This document shows positions 1-8,991 of a DNA stretch of 64,000 bases, one piece after another. The position numbers and the translations under genes are program-made. The notes below the pieces were generated by a model. That model was not told the origin of the DNA, made no database searches, and saw only the letters and a list, made by a program, of their open reading frames with translations. The stretch covers positions 2,232,001-2,296,000 of the forward strand of contig NZ_JADOUF010000001.1 of NCBI RefSeq assembly GCF_015751905.1, written 5' to 3'. How positions within the stretch are numbered: the first letter of the stretch is position 1; each line of letters starts with the position of its first letter. This stretch comes from Longispora fulva. Its GTDB lineage: Bacteria > Actinomycetota > Actinomycetes > Mycobacteriales > Micromonosporaceae.

Positions 1-3000
1 TGGCATCGGAGGTCCACGTCGAGGTGACCGCGAACTTCTCCCCCTGCTTGGCGAACTGCACCACAGTGCCGTCCAGGTCGGCCAGCTGGTACTCCGTGTC
101 GGAGACCTTCGTCAGGGTCAGGTTCTCCGACCCGGGCTCGGGGAAGAACCCGCCCAGGCTGTTGCGCGCGAAGGTCAGGTTCCCGCCGGCCACCATGGTG
201 ACCTGAGCGACCTCCGGGCTCGGGAACTCCAGCGCCGAGAAGATGTGGTCGGCTGTTCCGTCCGTCGCCCCGCCGAGCCACTGCGGCCCGAAGGGCGCGA
301 CGACCTCGCGGACCGACAGGTTGTCCCAGTAGACCTTCTTGCCGGAGCCGCCGGCGTGCCCGTTGAACACCCGGAAGAACGCCTCGGTCGCGCCCGGCGG
401 CAGCGCCATGTCGACGGACAGTTCCTGCCAGGCGTCGGTCCAGGCCGCCTTGCCGGAGACCACGTTCTGGTAGTTGCCGGCGGCGTCCTTGTACACGCCG
501 ACAATCCGCAGCCCCAGGCCGGCGTTCGTCGGGGTGAGCCCACTCGAGCCGGGGACGAAGATCCAACCCGTCATCCGGTACCGCTTGCCGGCCTTCATGC
601 CCAGCCGCATCGCGTACTGGTCCCCGCCGACGGACGCGAAGGTGTCGCCGTTGTTCTGCCAGGTGGGCGTGAGCTCCAGCGAGTCGGAAGAGGATCCCTG
701 ACCGCGCAGCGTGGACCTGGCCATCGTCGTCGTGTACGACTCGATCCCGGTCAGGTCGGTCGAGACCTGCTGCTGGTTGGGGGTCAGCCGTTCGCCCTGC
801 CGCACCCAGCCGGCCTCCGGCGAGCGGGAGGACGACGCGCGCGACACCTTCAGTCCGAACTCGTCGGTGTCCGTGGAGCTCAGCGAGTAGTCACCGGTCA
901 GCAGGTTGACCGAACCCGGTCCGACCCCGCTGCCGGCCGCGCCGTCACCGTTGGCGTCGATGTTCGCCGTGAGCCACTGCGTCGTGTAGTTGGTGTCGAT
1001 CTCGGACCACTTCTCGTTGTCCGACCCGGCGACGCAGTCCCACAGGATGATCTTCGTGCCGTTGTTCCAGGGCCCCACGCCGGAGGCGTTCAGGCACCGG
1101 CCGCTGGCCGGGTTGCGGATCATGCCGTCGGCGGTACGCTCGAACTTCTCGTTCGGCGCGTCGGCGACGCAGTCCCACAGCAGGAGCCGGGTGCCGTTGC
1201 CCCACGGTCCGGCGCCCTCGGCGTTCAGGCACCGGCCGCTGACCGGGTTGCGGATCAGCCCGTCGGCGCCCAGCTCGAACCGCTCGTTCTCCGAACCGGA
1301 CACGCAGTCCCAGAGGATGATCTCCGTGCCGTTCGGCCATGGACCCGCGCCGGAGGCGTTCAGGCACCGGCCGCTGGCCGGGTTGCGGACCGATCCGTCC
1401 CCGACGTAGTTGATGTCGCCGTACAGCTTGGCGCGCATCTGCACGACGCCGCCGACCGTGCCGAGGGTGTCCACGGCGTTCCAGATCGCGTTGCCGCCCA
1501 GGTCCGACAGCGGCACCGGCAGCGCGGTGACCGGGTCACCGTTCGCCTTGCGCAGGTGTGCGACCGGGACGTCGTACACGAGGCCGCCGGGCCCGCGCCG
1601 GTACTGGTAGACCACCCTTGTGTAGGAGCTGTCACCCTGCACCGCCAGCTTGGCGCGCGCGACGATGTTGGAACCCGGTGCCGGCTGGGTCAGGCCGGCC
1701 CTGCCGACGTTGAACCGGTACACGACCGGGTCCGACAGGTTCCCGGCCTTGTCCTTCGCCCGCACGGTCAAAGTCCGGGGACCGTCCTCGCCGGGGGTCA
1801 CCTGCGCGGTGGTCACCCCGCCGGCGGCCACGTCCTTCGGCGCCGTGTCGGTGTCCAGCTGGTAGGTGTAGGCGGCGGTGTCCGAGGCCAACGCCGTGGG
1901 GGCGTTGTAGGCCTGCACCTCGTAGATCCGCGACGCGATGTCACCGTTCTGGGTGGGAGTGATCACCACCAGCTTCAGGTACCCGGCCTGGGTGGGCGCG
2001 GGCAGCGCGTGGTCGGTGACGGACTGGGTGTTGCCCCGCACCTGCAGCGCCGTGTTCCAGGTCGACCCGTCGACCGAGGTCAGGATGTCGTAGTCCTTGG
2101 TGTTCCACGCGGTCTGCTCGCCGCCGTCGCCGGAGTGGCGGATCACGACGTTGGTGATGGTCTGCGTGCCGGCCAGCTTGAGCTGCAACCACTTCGACAC
2201 GTCCGCCGAGCACCACTTCGAGCCGCCGGCCGTCGTGCCGTCGATGGCCTTGTCCGCGGACTCGGCCGCCTGGCACACCGCGCTGCTGGTCGCGCTCGTC
2301 ACGGGAATGACGGGGAGGCCGTAGGTCTCCACCTCGTAGAGGCGGGTGGCCGCGCTGCCGTCCTGGGTCGGGGTGACCACGACCACCTTGACGTAGCCGG
2401 CGCGGGTGGGAGCCGGCAGACGGTCGTTGGTCACCGCGCCGGTGTTGCCGCGCACCTGCACGGCGGTCGTCCACGTCGCACCGTCCATCGACGTCTGGAT
2501 GTCGTAGTCCTTGGTGTTCCACGCGGCTGGTTCACCGCCAGCGGAGGCGTGCCGGATCACCACGTTGGTGACCATCTGCTCGGTGGACAGCTTGAGCTGC
2601 AACCACTTCGACGCGTCGACGGAGCACCACTTGGAGTTGTTCGCCACGGTGCCGTCGACGGCCTTGTCCGCCGACTCGGCCGCCTGGCACGCCGGGCTGC
2701 TGGTCGCACTCGTCACGGGCGCGGGCGAGCCGGTCCCGGCCGGCTTAAAGGTGAAGGTGCCCGGCTTGCCGTACTGGCCGTGGTTCCACTGCCCGTCGTT
2801 CGGGTAGTCGGTGGAGGACACGAACGGCGCACCCGGCTTGACGGTGTCGACGCTGAACTCGCACCACTGCGACCAGGAGCCCGCGTTGACCCCGTCGGCG
2901 CTCCAGGTCTTGCCATCGTCGGTCGCGGCCCGCCACGCGTACGTGCCGCCCTCCGCGAGCATGCCAGTCGGCACCTTGGCCGACAGCCACGCGCCCTGGG

Positions 3001-4693
3001 CCGCGAAGGCCGTCTCGAACTGGGTGATCATCGAGCCGCCGGCGTTCCACAGCTGGATGTAGGACTTCAGGTTGTCGCCGTCGTCGTTGCCGCCCGTCAC
3101 GCTCAGCGTCGGGGTCAGCGTGTTGATCCACGGCCGACCGGAGCCTGTGGCGCACTGCGACGTGGGAGTCGTCGCCAGCGCCGTCACCCTGGGCCGGGCG
3201 TTGAAGTTGACGTCGAGGGCGATGTTCGGGTCGAACTTCTTCCAGTAGTAGTTGTCGCTCTCGTTGGCTGCCTTCAGCATGAACGAGATCGTGTTGTCGC
3301 CCCGGTTCTGGCTGTCCTGGAGAACACTCGTGACGTCCCAGTCGACGGTCGCCGCCGGGCACGACGAGGAGCCGCCGATGCCGCCGGAGGACCAGCCGTG
3401 CGCCTCGTTGCGCTGGTCGACGTACCACGTGCTGCCGGGTTGGTTCGCCCAGTTCAGGCTGGGCACCAGCCACGGCACCCGGTGCAGTTCGACAGGCCGC
3501 GGACTGCAGCTCCAGGCCCAGACCTCGTTGATCCGGAAATGCGCAGACAGGATCTGCCGGTTGGTGCCCATCCCCTGGCCCGCCAGGTCGATGTTCCAGA
3601 ACGACCGGACCTTGTTGGTACCGCCGTTCCAGGTTCCCGTCTTGGCGTAGTCGTTCGGGTTCAGACTGGCCGCCGCATCACCGGAGTCCACCAGGTACCA
3701 CCCGTGCCGGCCCAGCGTCCAGCTCGGGTCGATCGTCAGCGGGAAGGTCACGTCCGGGTCGGCGAGCAGTGCCTTGTCCGGCGTGAGTTCGAACGCACCG
3801 GCAACAGCCTTGATCTCCATCACGGCACGCTTGCCGGCCGGGGCCGCGGGCGCGTCCGCCGCACCGGCGGACCGCTGGGCGGCCTTGGGCGCCGCTTCGC
3901 GGGACCGCTCGTGCGCGGCGTCCCACATCTCCGCCATCGACGAGGTGAGCACGGCCCTACCCTTGGCGTCGACCAGCTCGACCCGGCCACCCTCCGCGTT
4001 GCGCGAGGTCAGACCCTTGGTCGTGGTCGGGAACCGCAGTTTGCGCAGCTTCGGGTCGAGCGCGGCGGCCCGGTCCTTGACGACCAGTACCTCCGAAAAG
4101 CCGTCCACGCCCGCGGTGACCTTGAGGTCGACGCCACGGAGAACCTCCGGATACGTCGCGGTGTCTCCGGCGATGACCGGCTTGGGCAGCACCCCGACGG
4201 GCGAGCCGAGCGCGAGTTCCTGCCCGTCGACCGTCGCCGTGAGCAGGGGGCCTTCTCCGCCACCGGAGAACCGCACGCCCAGGGTCACCGCCCCGGGAAC
4301 CACCGAGCCGTCGGGGGCGACCCTCAACGTGGTGTCCGTGGGCACCCACTGACCGTTGCGTTGCACGCGGACCGGGCGGGTGTGGTGTTGCAATGTCAGG
4401 GTGCCGTCGGGATTGGCGACGATCTCATCGGTCTCTGTGGTCGAGCCCGAGACCTTGACGGTCTTCTTGCACAGCTTCGCCGCCAGAACGGCCGAGGCCT
4501 CGTCCGGCCGATCGACCGGACACGGGACCGGCGGCTTGGCCGGGGCGGCCTGGGCCGGCGGCAGGATCGACCAGGTCTGCCCGAGCGTCACGACCAGTGA
4601 CAGCGCGAGGACAATCGACAGTTGACGAATGAGTGCCCGGGGCCCCGCCGCAGCAAACGCCCTGAAAAACCGCACACGCCATCGAACCGGCAC
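1..4693 (-). CDS. Giant secreted RHS-type protein, N-terminal part (runs off left edge)
   Basis: A continuous minus-strand frame of about 1564 residues with no stop inside the window. The GTG at 4693 follows a GGGGG ribosome-binding stretch. In order it has: a basic N-terminus and a hydrophobic export segment (about residues 22-45); a DNRLRE-type beta region (about 350-465); two similar discoidin/F5-8C modules (about 660-790 and 797-930) sharing the pattern CQAAESADKA; a ricin-B trefoil with three CLNA...LWDC repeats (about 1094-1230); and the start of an RHS/YD-type shell (LLTGDYSLSSTD, about 1265). RHS proteins of this family encapsulate a C-terminal effector or process it at the cell surface. 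That C-terminus lies outside the window, so toxin or adhesin function cannot be decided. The discoidin and ricin modules predict glycan binding. The long open frame on the other strand is a codon-bias shadow. Confidence 0.87.
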   Translation of the reverse strand, partial: MPVRWRVRFFRAFAAAGPRALIRQLSIVLALSLVVTLGQTWSILPPAQAAPAKPPVPCPVDRPDEASAVLAAKLCKKTVKVSGSTTETDEIVANPDGTLTLQHHTRPVRVQRNGQWVPTDTTLRVAPDGSVVPGAVTLGVRFSGGGEGPLLTATVDGQELALGSPVGVLPKPVIAGDTATYPEVLRGVDLKVTAGVDGFSEVLVVKDRAAALDPKLRKLRFPTTTKGLTSRNAEGGRVELVDAKGRAVLTSSMAEMWDAAHERSREAAPKAAQRSAGAADAPAAPAGKRAVMEIKAVAGAFELTPDKALLADPDVTFPLTIDPSWTLGRHGWYLVDSGDAAASLNPNDYAKTGTWNGGTNKVRSFWNIDLAGQGMGTNRQILSAHFRINEVWAWSCSPRPVELHRVPWLVPSLNWANQPGSTWYVDQRNEAHGWSSGGIGGSSSCPAATVDWDVTSVLQDSQNRGDNTISFMLKAANESDNYYWKKFDPNIALDVNFNARPRVTALATTPTSQCATGSGRPWINTLTPTLSVTGGNDDGDNLKSYIQLWNAGGSMITQFETAFAAQGAWLSAKVPTGMLAEGGTYAWRAATDDGKTWSADGVNAGSWSQWCEFSVDTVKPGAPFVSSTDYPNDGQWNHGQYGKPGTFTFKPAGTGSPAPVTSATSSPACQAAESADKAVDGTVANNSKWCSVDASKWLQLKLSTEQMVTNVVIRHASAGGEPAAWNTKDYDIQTSMDGATWTTAVQVRGNTGAVTNDRLPAPTRAGYVKVVVVTPTQDGSAATRLYEVETYGLPVIPVTSATSSAVCQAAESADKAIDGTTAGGSKWCSADVSKWLQLKLAGTQTITNVVIRHSGDGGEQTAWNTKDYDILTSVDGSTWNTALQVRGNTQSVTDHALPAPTQAGYLKLVVITPTQNGDIASRIYEVQAYNAPTALASDTAAYTYQLDTDTAPKDVAAGGVTTAQVTPGEDGPRTLTVRAKDKAGNLSDPVVYRFNVGRAGLTQPAPGSNIVARAKLAVQGDSSYTRVVYQYRRGPGGLVYDVPVAHLRKANGDPVTALPVPLSDLGGNAIWNAVDTLGTVGGVVQMRAKLYGDINYVGDGSVRNPASGRCLNASGAGPWPNGTEIILWDCVSGSENERFELGADGLIRNPVSGRCLNAEGAGPWGNGTRLLLWDCVADAPNEKFERTADGMIRNPASGRCLNASGVGPWNNGTKIILWDCVAGSDNEKWSEIDTNYTTQWLTANIDANGDGAAGSGVGPGSVNLLTGDYSLSSTDTDEFGLKVSRASSSRSPEAGWVRQGERLTPNQQQVSTDLTGIESYTTTMARSTLRGQGSSSDSLELTPTWQNNGDTFASVGGDQYAMRLGMKAGKRYRMTGWIFVPGSSGLTPTNAGLGLRIVGVYKDAAGNYQNVVSGKAAWTDAWQELSVDMALPPGATEAFFRVFNGHAGGSGKKVYWDNLSVREVVAPFGPQWLGGATDGTADHIFSALEFPSPEVAQVTMVAGGNLTFARNSLGGFFPEPGSENLTLTKVSDTEYQLADLDGTVVQFAKQGEKFAVTSTWTSDA

Positions 4694-4752
4694 CGGATGC
4701 CCCCGTGAACACGACCGAAACCGCCGGTCGATCGACCGGCGGCGTGATCAAA

Positions 4753-5571
4753 TTAGGCACCCGCACCAGGGCTGTCAATACTGCCCACGGAACCGAGAGA
4801 TGAATTACCGGGCGGCTCATTGGACGGCTCCCGGACCTGATCGCCTCGGTCGCGGGTGCCGGTGTCCGCCAGGATCTCGGCGAGGTGCACGGTCTTGATG
4901 GGGTGTCCGGTCAAGGTGGTCACGTCGCCGAGATGGGCGAGGCACGCGCTGTCGGCGGCGGTGAGGATCTGCGGGCGCCAGAGGCTCACGCGCCGCGCGT
5001 ACAGGGCGTGGGTGCCGGCGTGGATGTCTGCTTCGGCGATGGTGTCGTGGCGGTGGCGGTACCGGAGTTCGGATGGTTGGCTCAGCCGTAGTCCGCGCAC
5101 GGCGCGTAGGAGGCGGGTGCAGCGCCGGGTTTCGCGCGTGGCGGGCGGGATGGAGCAGGTCGGATGGTAGGCGACCTCGTAGGGGAAGTGCGCGCCGACG
5201 TCGGTGACGTGGAGCCGCTCGACGAGGAGCTCGGTGAAGTCGAACAGGTTGGTGATGATGTCGGCGACGGTGTGGGCGAGTTTCTGGTCCCGGTTCGTCG
5301 CGGCGGCGTAGGTGTAGTAGTCGGCGACTCTCGCCGCGGCTGCCGCTGACTGGGTCACCACCGCGTCGGCGTCGGCGAAGCTCGTGGCGAATCGGCTGGT
5401 CATGGCGTGGCTGTCCCGGTCTCGTCCGGTGTCCAGTGGCGTCTGGCCGCAGCATGCGAGGTCTGGGCGGGAGACCTGGTGCCCGAGGCGGTGCAGGACC
5501 TCGGTGATGGCTTTCCCTGTGCGGGGGGAGACGGTGTTGTCCAGGCAGGTGGTGAACAGTGCGACGCGCAT
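4753..5571 (-). CDS. LutA/YkgE-like (Fe-S)-binding protein with an incomplete cysteine set
   Basis: A 272-residue protein of the CCG-domain family (LutA, YkgE, glycolate/lactate oxidase Fe-S subunits). The first CCG half is intact: Cys9, then Cys40-Cys41-Gly42, then HPTC. In the second half the region that normally carries CCGFGG is replaced by LSQPSELR, and only a single later Cys (DSACL) remains, so a full set of cluster ligands is missing. The ATG at 5571 follows GGAGG; the upstream extension of the frame looks non-coding. No lutB or lutC partner is adjacent, unlike the usual lactate-utilisation operon. Family membership is fairly sure from the N-terminal pattern and the length. Participation in lactate oxidation is only an inference and is weakened by the missing cysteines and partners. 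Confidence 0.8.
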   Translation of the reverse strand: MRVALFTTCLDNTVSPRTGKAITEVLHRLGHQVSRPDLACCGQTPLDTGRDRDSHAMTSRFATSFADADAVVTQSAAAAARVADYYTYAAATNRDQKLAHTVADIITNLFDFTELLVERLHVTDVGAHFPYEVAYHPTCSIPPATRETRRCTRLLRAVRGLRLSQPSELRYRHRHDTIAEADIHAGTHALYARRVSLWRPQILTAADSACLAHLGDVTTLTGHPIKTVHLAEILADTGTRDRGDQVREPSNEPPGNSSLGSVGSIDSPGAGA

Positions 5572-5703
5572 GGCGAGGTGACCTCCAGACCCCGGATGTG
5601 TGTGGCGGCTGGGGTGGCTGACGACGTTGTTGTCACAGGCGGGCCTCGACCCGCGACCTGGCATCAGATGCACGCGCGTCCTGGTGGGGAGGCGGGTCGG
5701 GGT

Positions 5704-5740
5704 GGGGGCGTGCCGGATGCCTGCGGTCCGGCACGCCCCC
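5704..5740. terminator. Strong intrinsic hairpin between two minus-strand genes
   Basis: A perfect 14-bp stem (5704-5717 pairs with 5727-5740) with a 9-nt loop. It lies just downstream of the ricin-lectin gene and upstream of the LutA-like gene, so it should end the former's transcript. Confidence 0.8.
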
Positions 5741-5776
5741 GCTGTTCCTCCGGATCAGATCAGGGCCTGAGGTTCC

Positions 5777-8650
5777 TCATCCGAGCTTGGTGAAGGTCCA
5801 GACCGTCCCGGCGCTCTCCTGGGTCAGCCCGCTGGAGTTGGCGGTGCTGGTGGCCGTGACCGACAACGCGCTGGACTTCGAGGTGATCAGATAGCCCGAG
5901 CCGCTGGGCACGACGTTCCACCTCTGGTTCGTGGTCGCGGTGCACGTCGCCTGGTCGATGGTCGCGCCGGCTGTCTGCGATGACCCGGCCACGTCCATGC
6001 ACAGGCTGGAGCCGCCGTTGGCGAACGTGTAGCTGCCGTCGGTGTTGACCGTGGCCGTCCACTGTTGGTGGGTGGTGTCGTGGTTCGGGTAGATCACCAA
6101 CTGGGTCCCCGAGGTCTGCGAGTTCGCGGGATTGTCGATGAGCTGCGTCGACCCGGACCGGTAGATCTGGTAGGTCCCCGCAGTCAGGGGAATGACGTTG
6201 AGTGTGAGCTGTGTGCTGTGCGTGGTCAGCGCCCCCGCGCCGGTCACCGTGACCGCGAGGCTTCCGACCGGGGTGGTCGAACTCGTCTGGAGGGTCAGCG
6301 TCGAGGTGCCGCCGGACGTCACGGTCGCCGGAGAGAAGGTGGCCGTGGTCCCGGTCGGAAGCCCCGAGGCGGACAACGTCACATTCTGCCCCGATCCGGA
6401 GGTCACCTTGGTGGTCACCGACACGGTGGCCGAGGAGCCTACGGGCACCATCGCGGCGGTCGGCGACACCCTCATCACGAAATCGCTGGCCGGAGGTGCG
6501 GTCATCTGGGTGAAGCCGAGCAGTTGGGCGCTGACCGGGCGGGGATCGGTCGCGCCGGTCGGCGGGGCCCAGGAGCGCGCCGGGCTGGTCGCGACCTGCT
6601 GGGTCAGGCTCGAGGCGACGCTGAGCACCAGGTTGCTGTACCGGTTGATCAGGCGGTAGGAGGTGCCGCCGGAGTCGGCCTGGATCGCCCACTCCTGGCC
6701 GAGGTCCGCGCTGTCCGGCGCGGCCAGCGTCGGGGTCGCGCCCCAGGCACGACCGGCCTTGGAGGCGGAGTTGACGCCGAGGGCCTTGCCGCTGCCGGCG
6801 TTGGTGATCGCGAAGAAGCCGTCGCCGTTGTCGGAGAAGACCCAGTTCCCGGCGGATCCGGCGCCCGAGGACGACACGGCGCCGAGGGTGGGCGCGGCGG
6901 CGGTGCCGGTCTGGGCCAGGACGCTCCCGTCGCCGGCAGCGATCCGGTAGGTGCCGCCGCTGCCGACCGGCAGGGTCGGGGCTGTGGCGCGGGTCAGGGT
7001 GGTCGTCGAGTACTCCGCGCTGCCGCTCGGGCAGGCAGTGTTGCAGTACACGCGGAACGTGTTGCCCAGGACCTGGTTGCTGGTCCTGTTCGCATCGATC
7101 AACATCTGGTAGCGGCCGGACAGGTTGGTGTAGCCGGTGGCCGAGCCCAGGTCGGTCCATTTCTGGGTGGTCAGGTCCTTCGTCGTGTAGTAGTTGTTGC
7201 CGGCCACGCCGAGGTACGCGCCCAGGTACGGGCTCCAGGCCACGTCCATGCCCTGCATCGGGGACTCGCGCAGGACGCCGTTGGCGGTCAGGGTCGTGGA
7301 ATTGCCGACGGCCGAGGGACTGTAGTCGTCGGCTGGGGCTACGTAGCCGGTGCCGGACGCGACCGTCGGGATGATCTCGCTTTCCTGGCCGCCGACGCCG
7401 TCGGAGTCCCAGGCGCCGTTGTACCACTTCTTCCAGCCGCTGCCCAGCTTGCCGCTGATCGGCGCGCGTGCGACGTGCTCCTCGCGGACCCAACCGGTTC
7501 CGTGACCGCCCTGGTCCACGACGCGGGAGAAGTAGTAGACGTAGAAGTATCCGGACGCGGTGTCGACGAGCAGACGCTGGTCGCCGTCGCCCCAGGAGTA
7601 CGTGTCGTTCGGAAACGCGTCGGTGTCTCCGCGGGTGGTGGAGTACGGAGACGTCAGGGCATGGTCCTTGATGGTCCAGGTGTTGCCCTGGTCGGTGGAG
7701 ACGGCGTAGTCGATGGAGTCGTAGTGCCAGCCGTCGCCCAGGGGCCTCGGGGTGAATTCGTTGTGGACCAGTCCGACCCAGTCGCCGGTGTCCGGGTCGA
7801 CGTACACGCCGATCAGGTCGCAGTAGTTCTTCTGCGAGAAGTTGGTGTTGGGCGTGGTGTTGTAGGTGGCGATCTTCCCGGTGGGACTCTCGTTGCACCG
7901 CGTGGTGGTGTCGGCGTTGTCGGTGGCGTTGGACGCCGACGCCCGGGTCACGGAGTCGACGTTCGGGCCGGTGAAGAACCTCCAGTTACGGGTCCCTGTG
8001 GCGGGGTAGTTCGAGAACGCGTCCTGGAAGTAGAAGGTGCCGTCCTTGTCGACGTACGGCATGGGCGGGGTGTCATAGCCGTACCCCCACCGGGTGGCCG
8101 TGGTGCCGGTGATCGTCACGCCGGTGGGGGCGCCGATCGAGGTGGTCCAGGCCTGTGCCGCCGGGACCGGAGTGTTGGTGAAGTTGATCGGGCAGGTGGC
8201 GATGGTGACCGTGTCACCGGCGCTCGGCTCGGCGTCGGAGGTGGCGAGGCAGGTCGCTGACCTCGAGTTGTAGATCTGTCCGCCCGGCCGCAGCACCCAG
8301 CGCTGGACCGGGCCGGTGCTGCAGGTCGCCAGCGCGGCCAGGGTACCCAGCACCTTCGACGCCCCGGTCACGGTCAGGCAGGAGCCACCATTTTTGACTT
8401 CGCCACTGTTGCTGTCGTACTGCCACGTCTGCGCGGCCGAGCCGGAGCAGTTCTGGACGGTGACGCCGGACGCGCCGTCCAGGCACAGTCCTGATCCGAT
8501 CGAGATCGGTCCGGTCGCGGTCGCGGCGGCGGCGACGTCGGACCCGGTGACCGAACCCGCCAGCGCGGACGTGAGCAACGTCAGGCTGACGGGGACGGCA
8601 AGGGCTCTGACTGCTCGTCGGAGCCCCCGCCTGATGTTCTGCCTTCGCAT
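5777..8650 (-). CDS. Secreted ricin-lectin / beta-propeller hydrolase-like protein
   Basis: A 957-residue exported protein. The ATG at 8650 follows AAAGGA at a 6-nt spacing, better than an ATG two codons upstream. It has an Arg-rich signal peptide with a hydrophobic core and an AAA-type cleavage region (about 1-45). A ricin-B domain follows (CLDG, CLTV, CLAT repeats, about 50-160), then a large propeller-like region with Asp-box-like elements (STDQGNTW) resembling GH43/sialidase folds (about 165-520), another beta domain, an NPCBM/NEW3-like Ig domain (about 715-800) and a C-terminal ricin-B domain. It is divergent from the sugar-importer operon and shares its regulatory region, which holds a LacI-like operator on this gene's side, so it probably acts outside the cell on the glycan whose fragments the importer takes up. 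No catalytic residues could be assigned with confidence. Confidence 0.86.
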   Translation of the reverse strand: MRRQNIRRGLRRAVRALAVPVSLTLLTSALAGSVTGSDVAAAATATGPISIGSGLCLDGASGVTVQNCSGSAAQTWQYDSNSGEVKNGGSCLTVTGASKVLGTLAALATCSTGPVQRWVLRPGGQIYNSRSATCLATSDAEPSAGDTVTIATCPINFTNTPVPAAQAWTTSIGAPTGVTITGTTATRWGYGYDTPPMPYVDKDGTFYFQDAFSNYPATGTRNWRFFTGPNVDSVTRASASNATDNADTTTRCNESPTGKIATYNTTPNTNFSQKNYCDLIGVYVDPDTGDWVGLVHNEFTPRPLGDGWHYDSIDYAVSTDQGNTWTIKDHALTSPYSTTRGDTDAFPNDTYSWGDGDQRLLVDTASGYFYVYYFSRVVDQGGHGTGWVREEHVARAPISGKLGSGWKKWYNGAWDSDGVGGQESEIIPTVASGTGYVAPADDYSPSAVGNSTTLTANGVLRESPMQGMDVAWSPYLGAYLGVAGNNYYTTKDLTTQKWTDLGSATGYTNLSGRYQMLIDANRTSNQVLGNTFRVYCNTACPSGSAEYSTTTLTRATAPTLPVGSGGTYRIAAGDGSVLAQTGTAAAPTLGAVSSSGAGSAGNWVFSDNGDGFFAITNAGSGKALGVNSASKAGRAWGATPTLAAPDSADLGQEWAIQADSGGTSYRLINRYSNLVLSVASSLTQQVATSPARSWAPPTGATDPRPVSAQLLGFTQMTAPPASDFVMRVSPTAAMVPVGSSATVSVTTKVTSGSGQNVTLSASGLPTGTTATFSPATVTSGGTSTLTLQTSSTTPVGSLAVTVTGAGALTTHSTQLTLNVIPLTAGTYQIYRSGSTQLIDNPANSQTSGTQLVIYPNHDTTHQQWTATVNTDGSYTFANGGSSLCMDVAGSSQTAGATIDQATCTATTNQRWNVVPSGSGYLITSKSSALSVTATSTANSSGLTQESAGTVWTFTKLG

Positions 8651-8821
8651 GGGCATTCCTTTCGTCTGGGCCGCTTCGACCGAGGTCCGAGGGGCGGACG
8701 GGGCGTCAGCGGAGGGCATGATCCTTGCGGTCGAACAGTGTCCGCGGCGCCTCCGCGCCGGCCCCGCAGCGCGGGCGGAAACAACGGACCGGAGTGCCAC
8801 TGTCCCCGAGGCGGTCGAGAT

Positions 8822-8831
8822 TAATCGTTTA
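8822..8831. promoter_or_regulatory. LacI-family operator, proximal to the ricin-lectin gene
   Basis: TAATCGTTTA is a near-palindrome centred on CG and matches the TNAAACGTTTNA core of LacI/GalR operators at most positions. It lies about 170 bp upstream of the minus-strand start. Binding by the LacI gene at 12211 is inferred. Confidence 0.6.
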
Positions 8832-8956
8832 CCCTCGCTATGACAAGAGGTTGCCCAAGCGTCCCGTAGTCCTCATCCACCGCGCTGCCACCTGGTGGGA
8901 TTTCTTCGCCTGACTCTTGACGGGGATCACCTCCGGATGTTCGCATGGTCTCGCAG

Positions 8957-8968
8957 TCAAACGTTTAA
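8957..8968. promoter_or_regulatory. LacI-family operator, upstream of the importer operon
   Basis: TCAAACGTTTAA has a perfect AAACGTTT core and sits 24 nt before the start of the binding-protein gene. It closely resembles the site at 8822-8831. The LacI regulator encoded within the same operon is the obvious candidate to bind it. Confidence 0.72.
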
Positions 8969-8991
8969 CCTCGAACCTGAGAGGCACAGAC

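Larger units (their letters stand above)
8651..8991. promoter_or_regulatory. Divergent promoter region of the glycan locus
   Basis: A 341-bp gap between the divergent ricin-lectin gene and the ABC importer. It contains two LacI-type palindromes (listed separately) and no convincing gene. Confidence 0.7.

Noticed and set aside
245-4600. 1451-residue plus-strand open frame
   Set aside because: It lies antisense to the RHS-type gene. Its composition is Val/Arg/Gly-rich with no domain, a shadow of high-GC codon bias.
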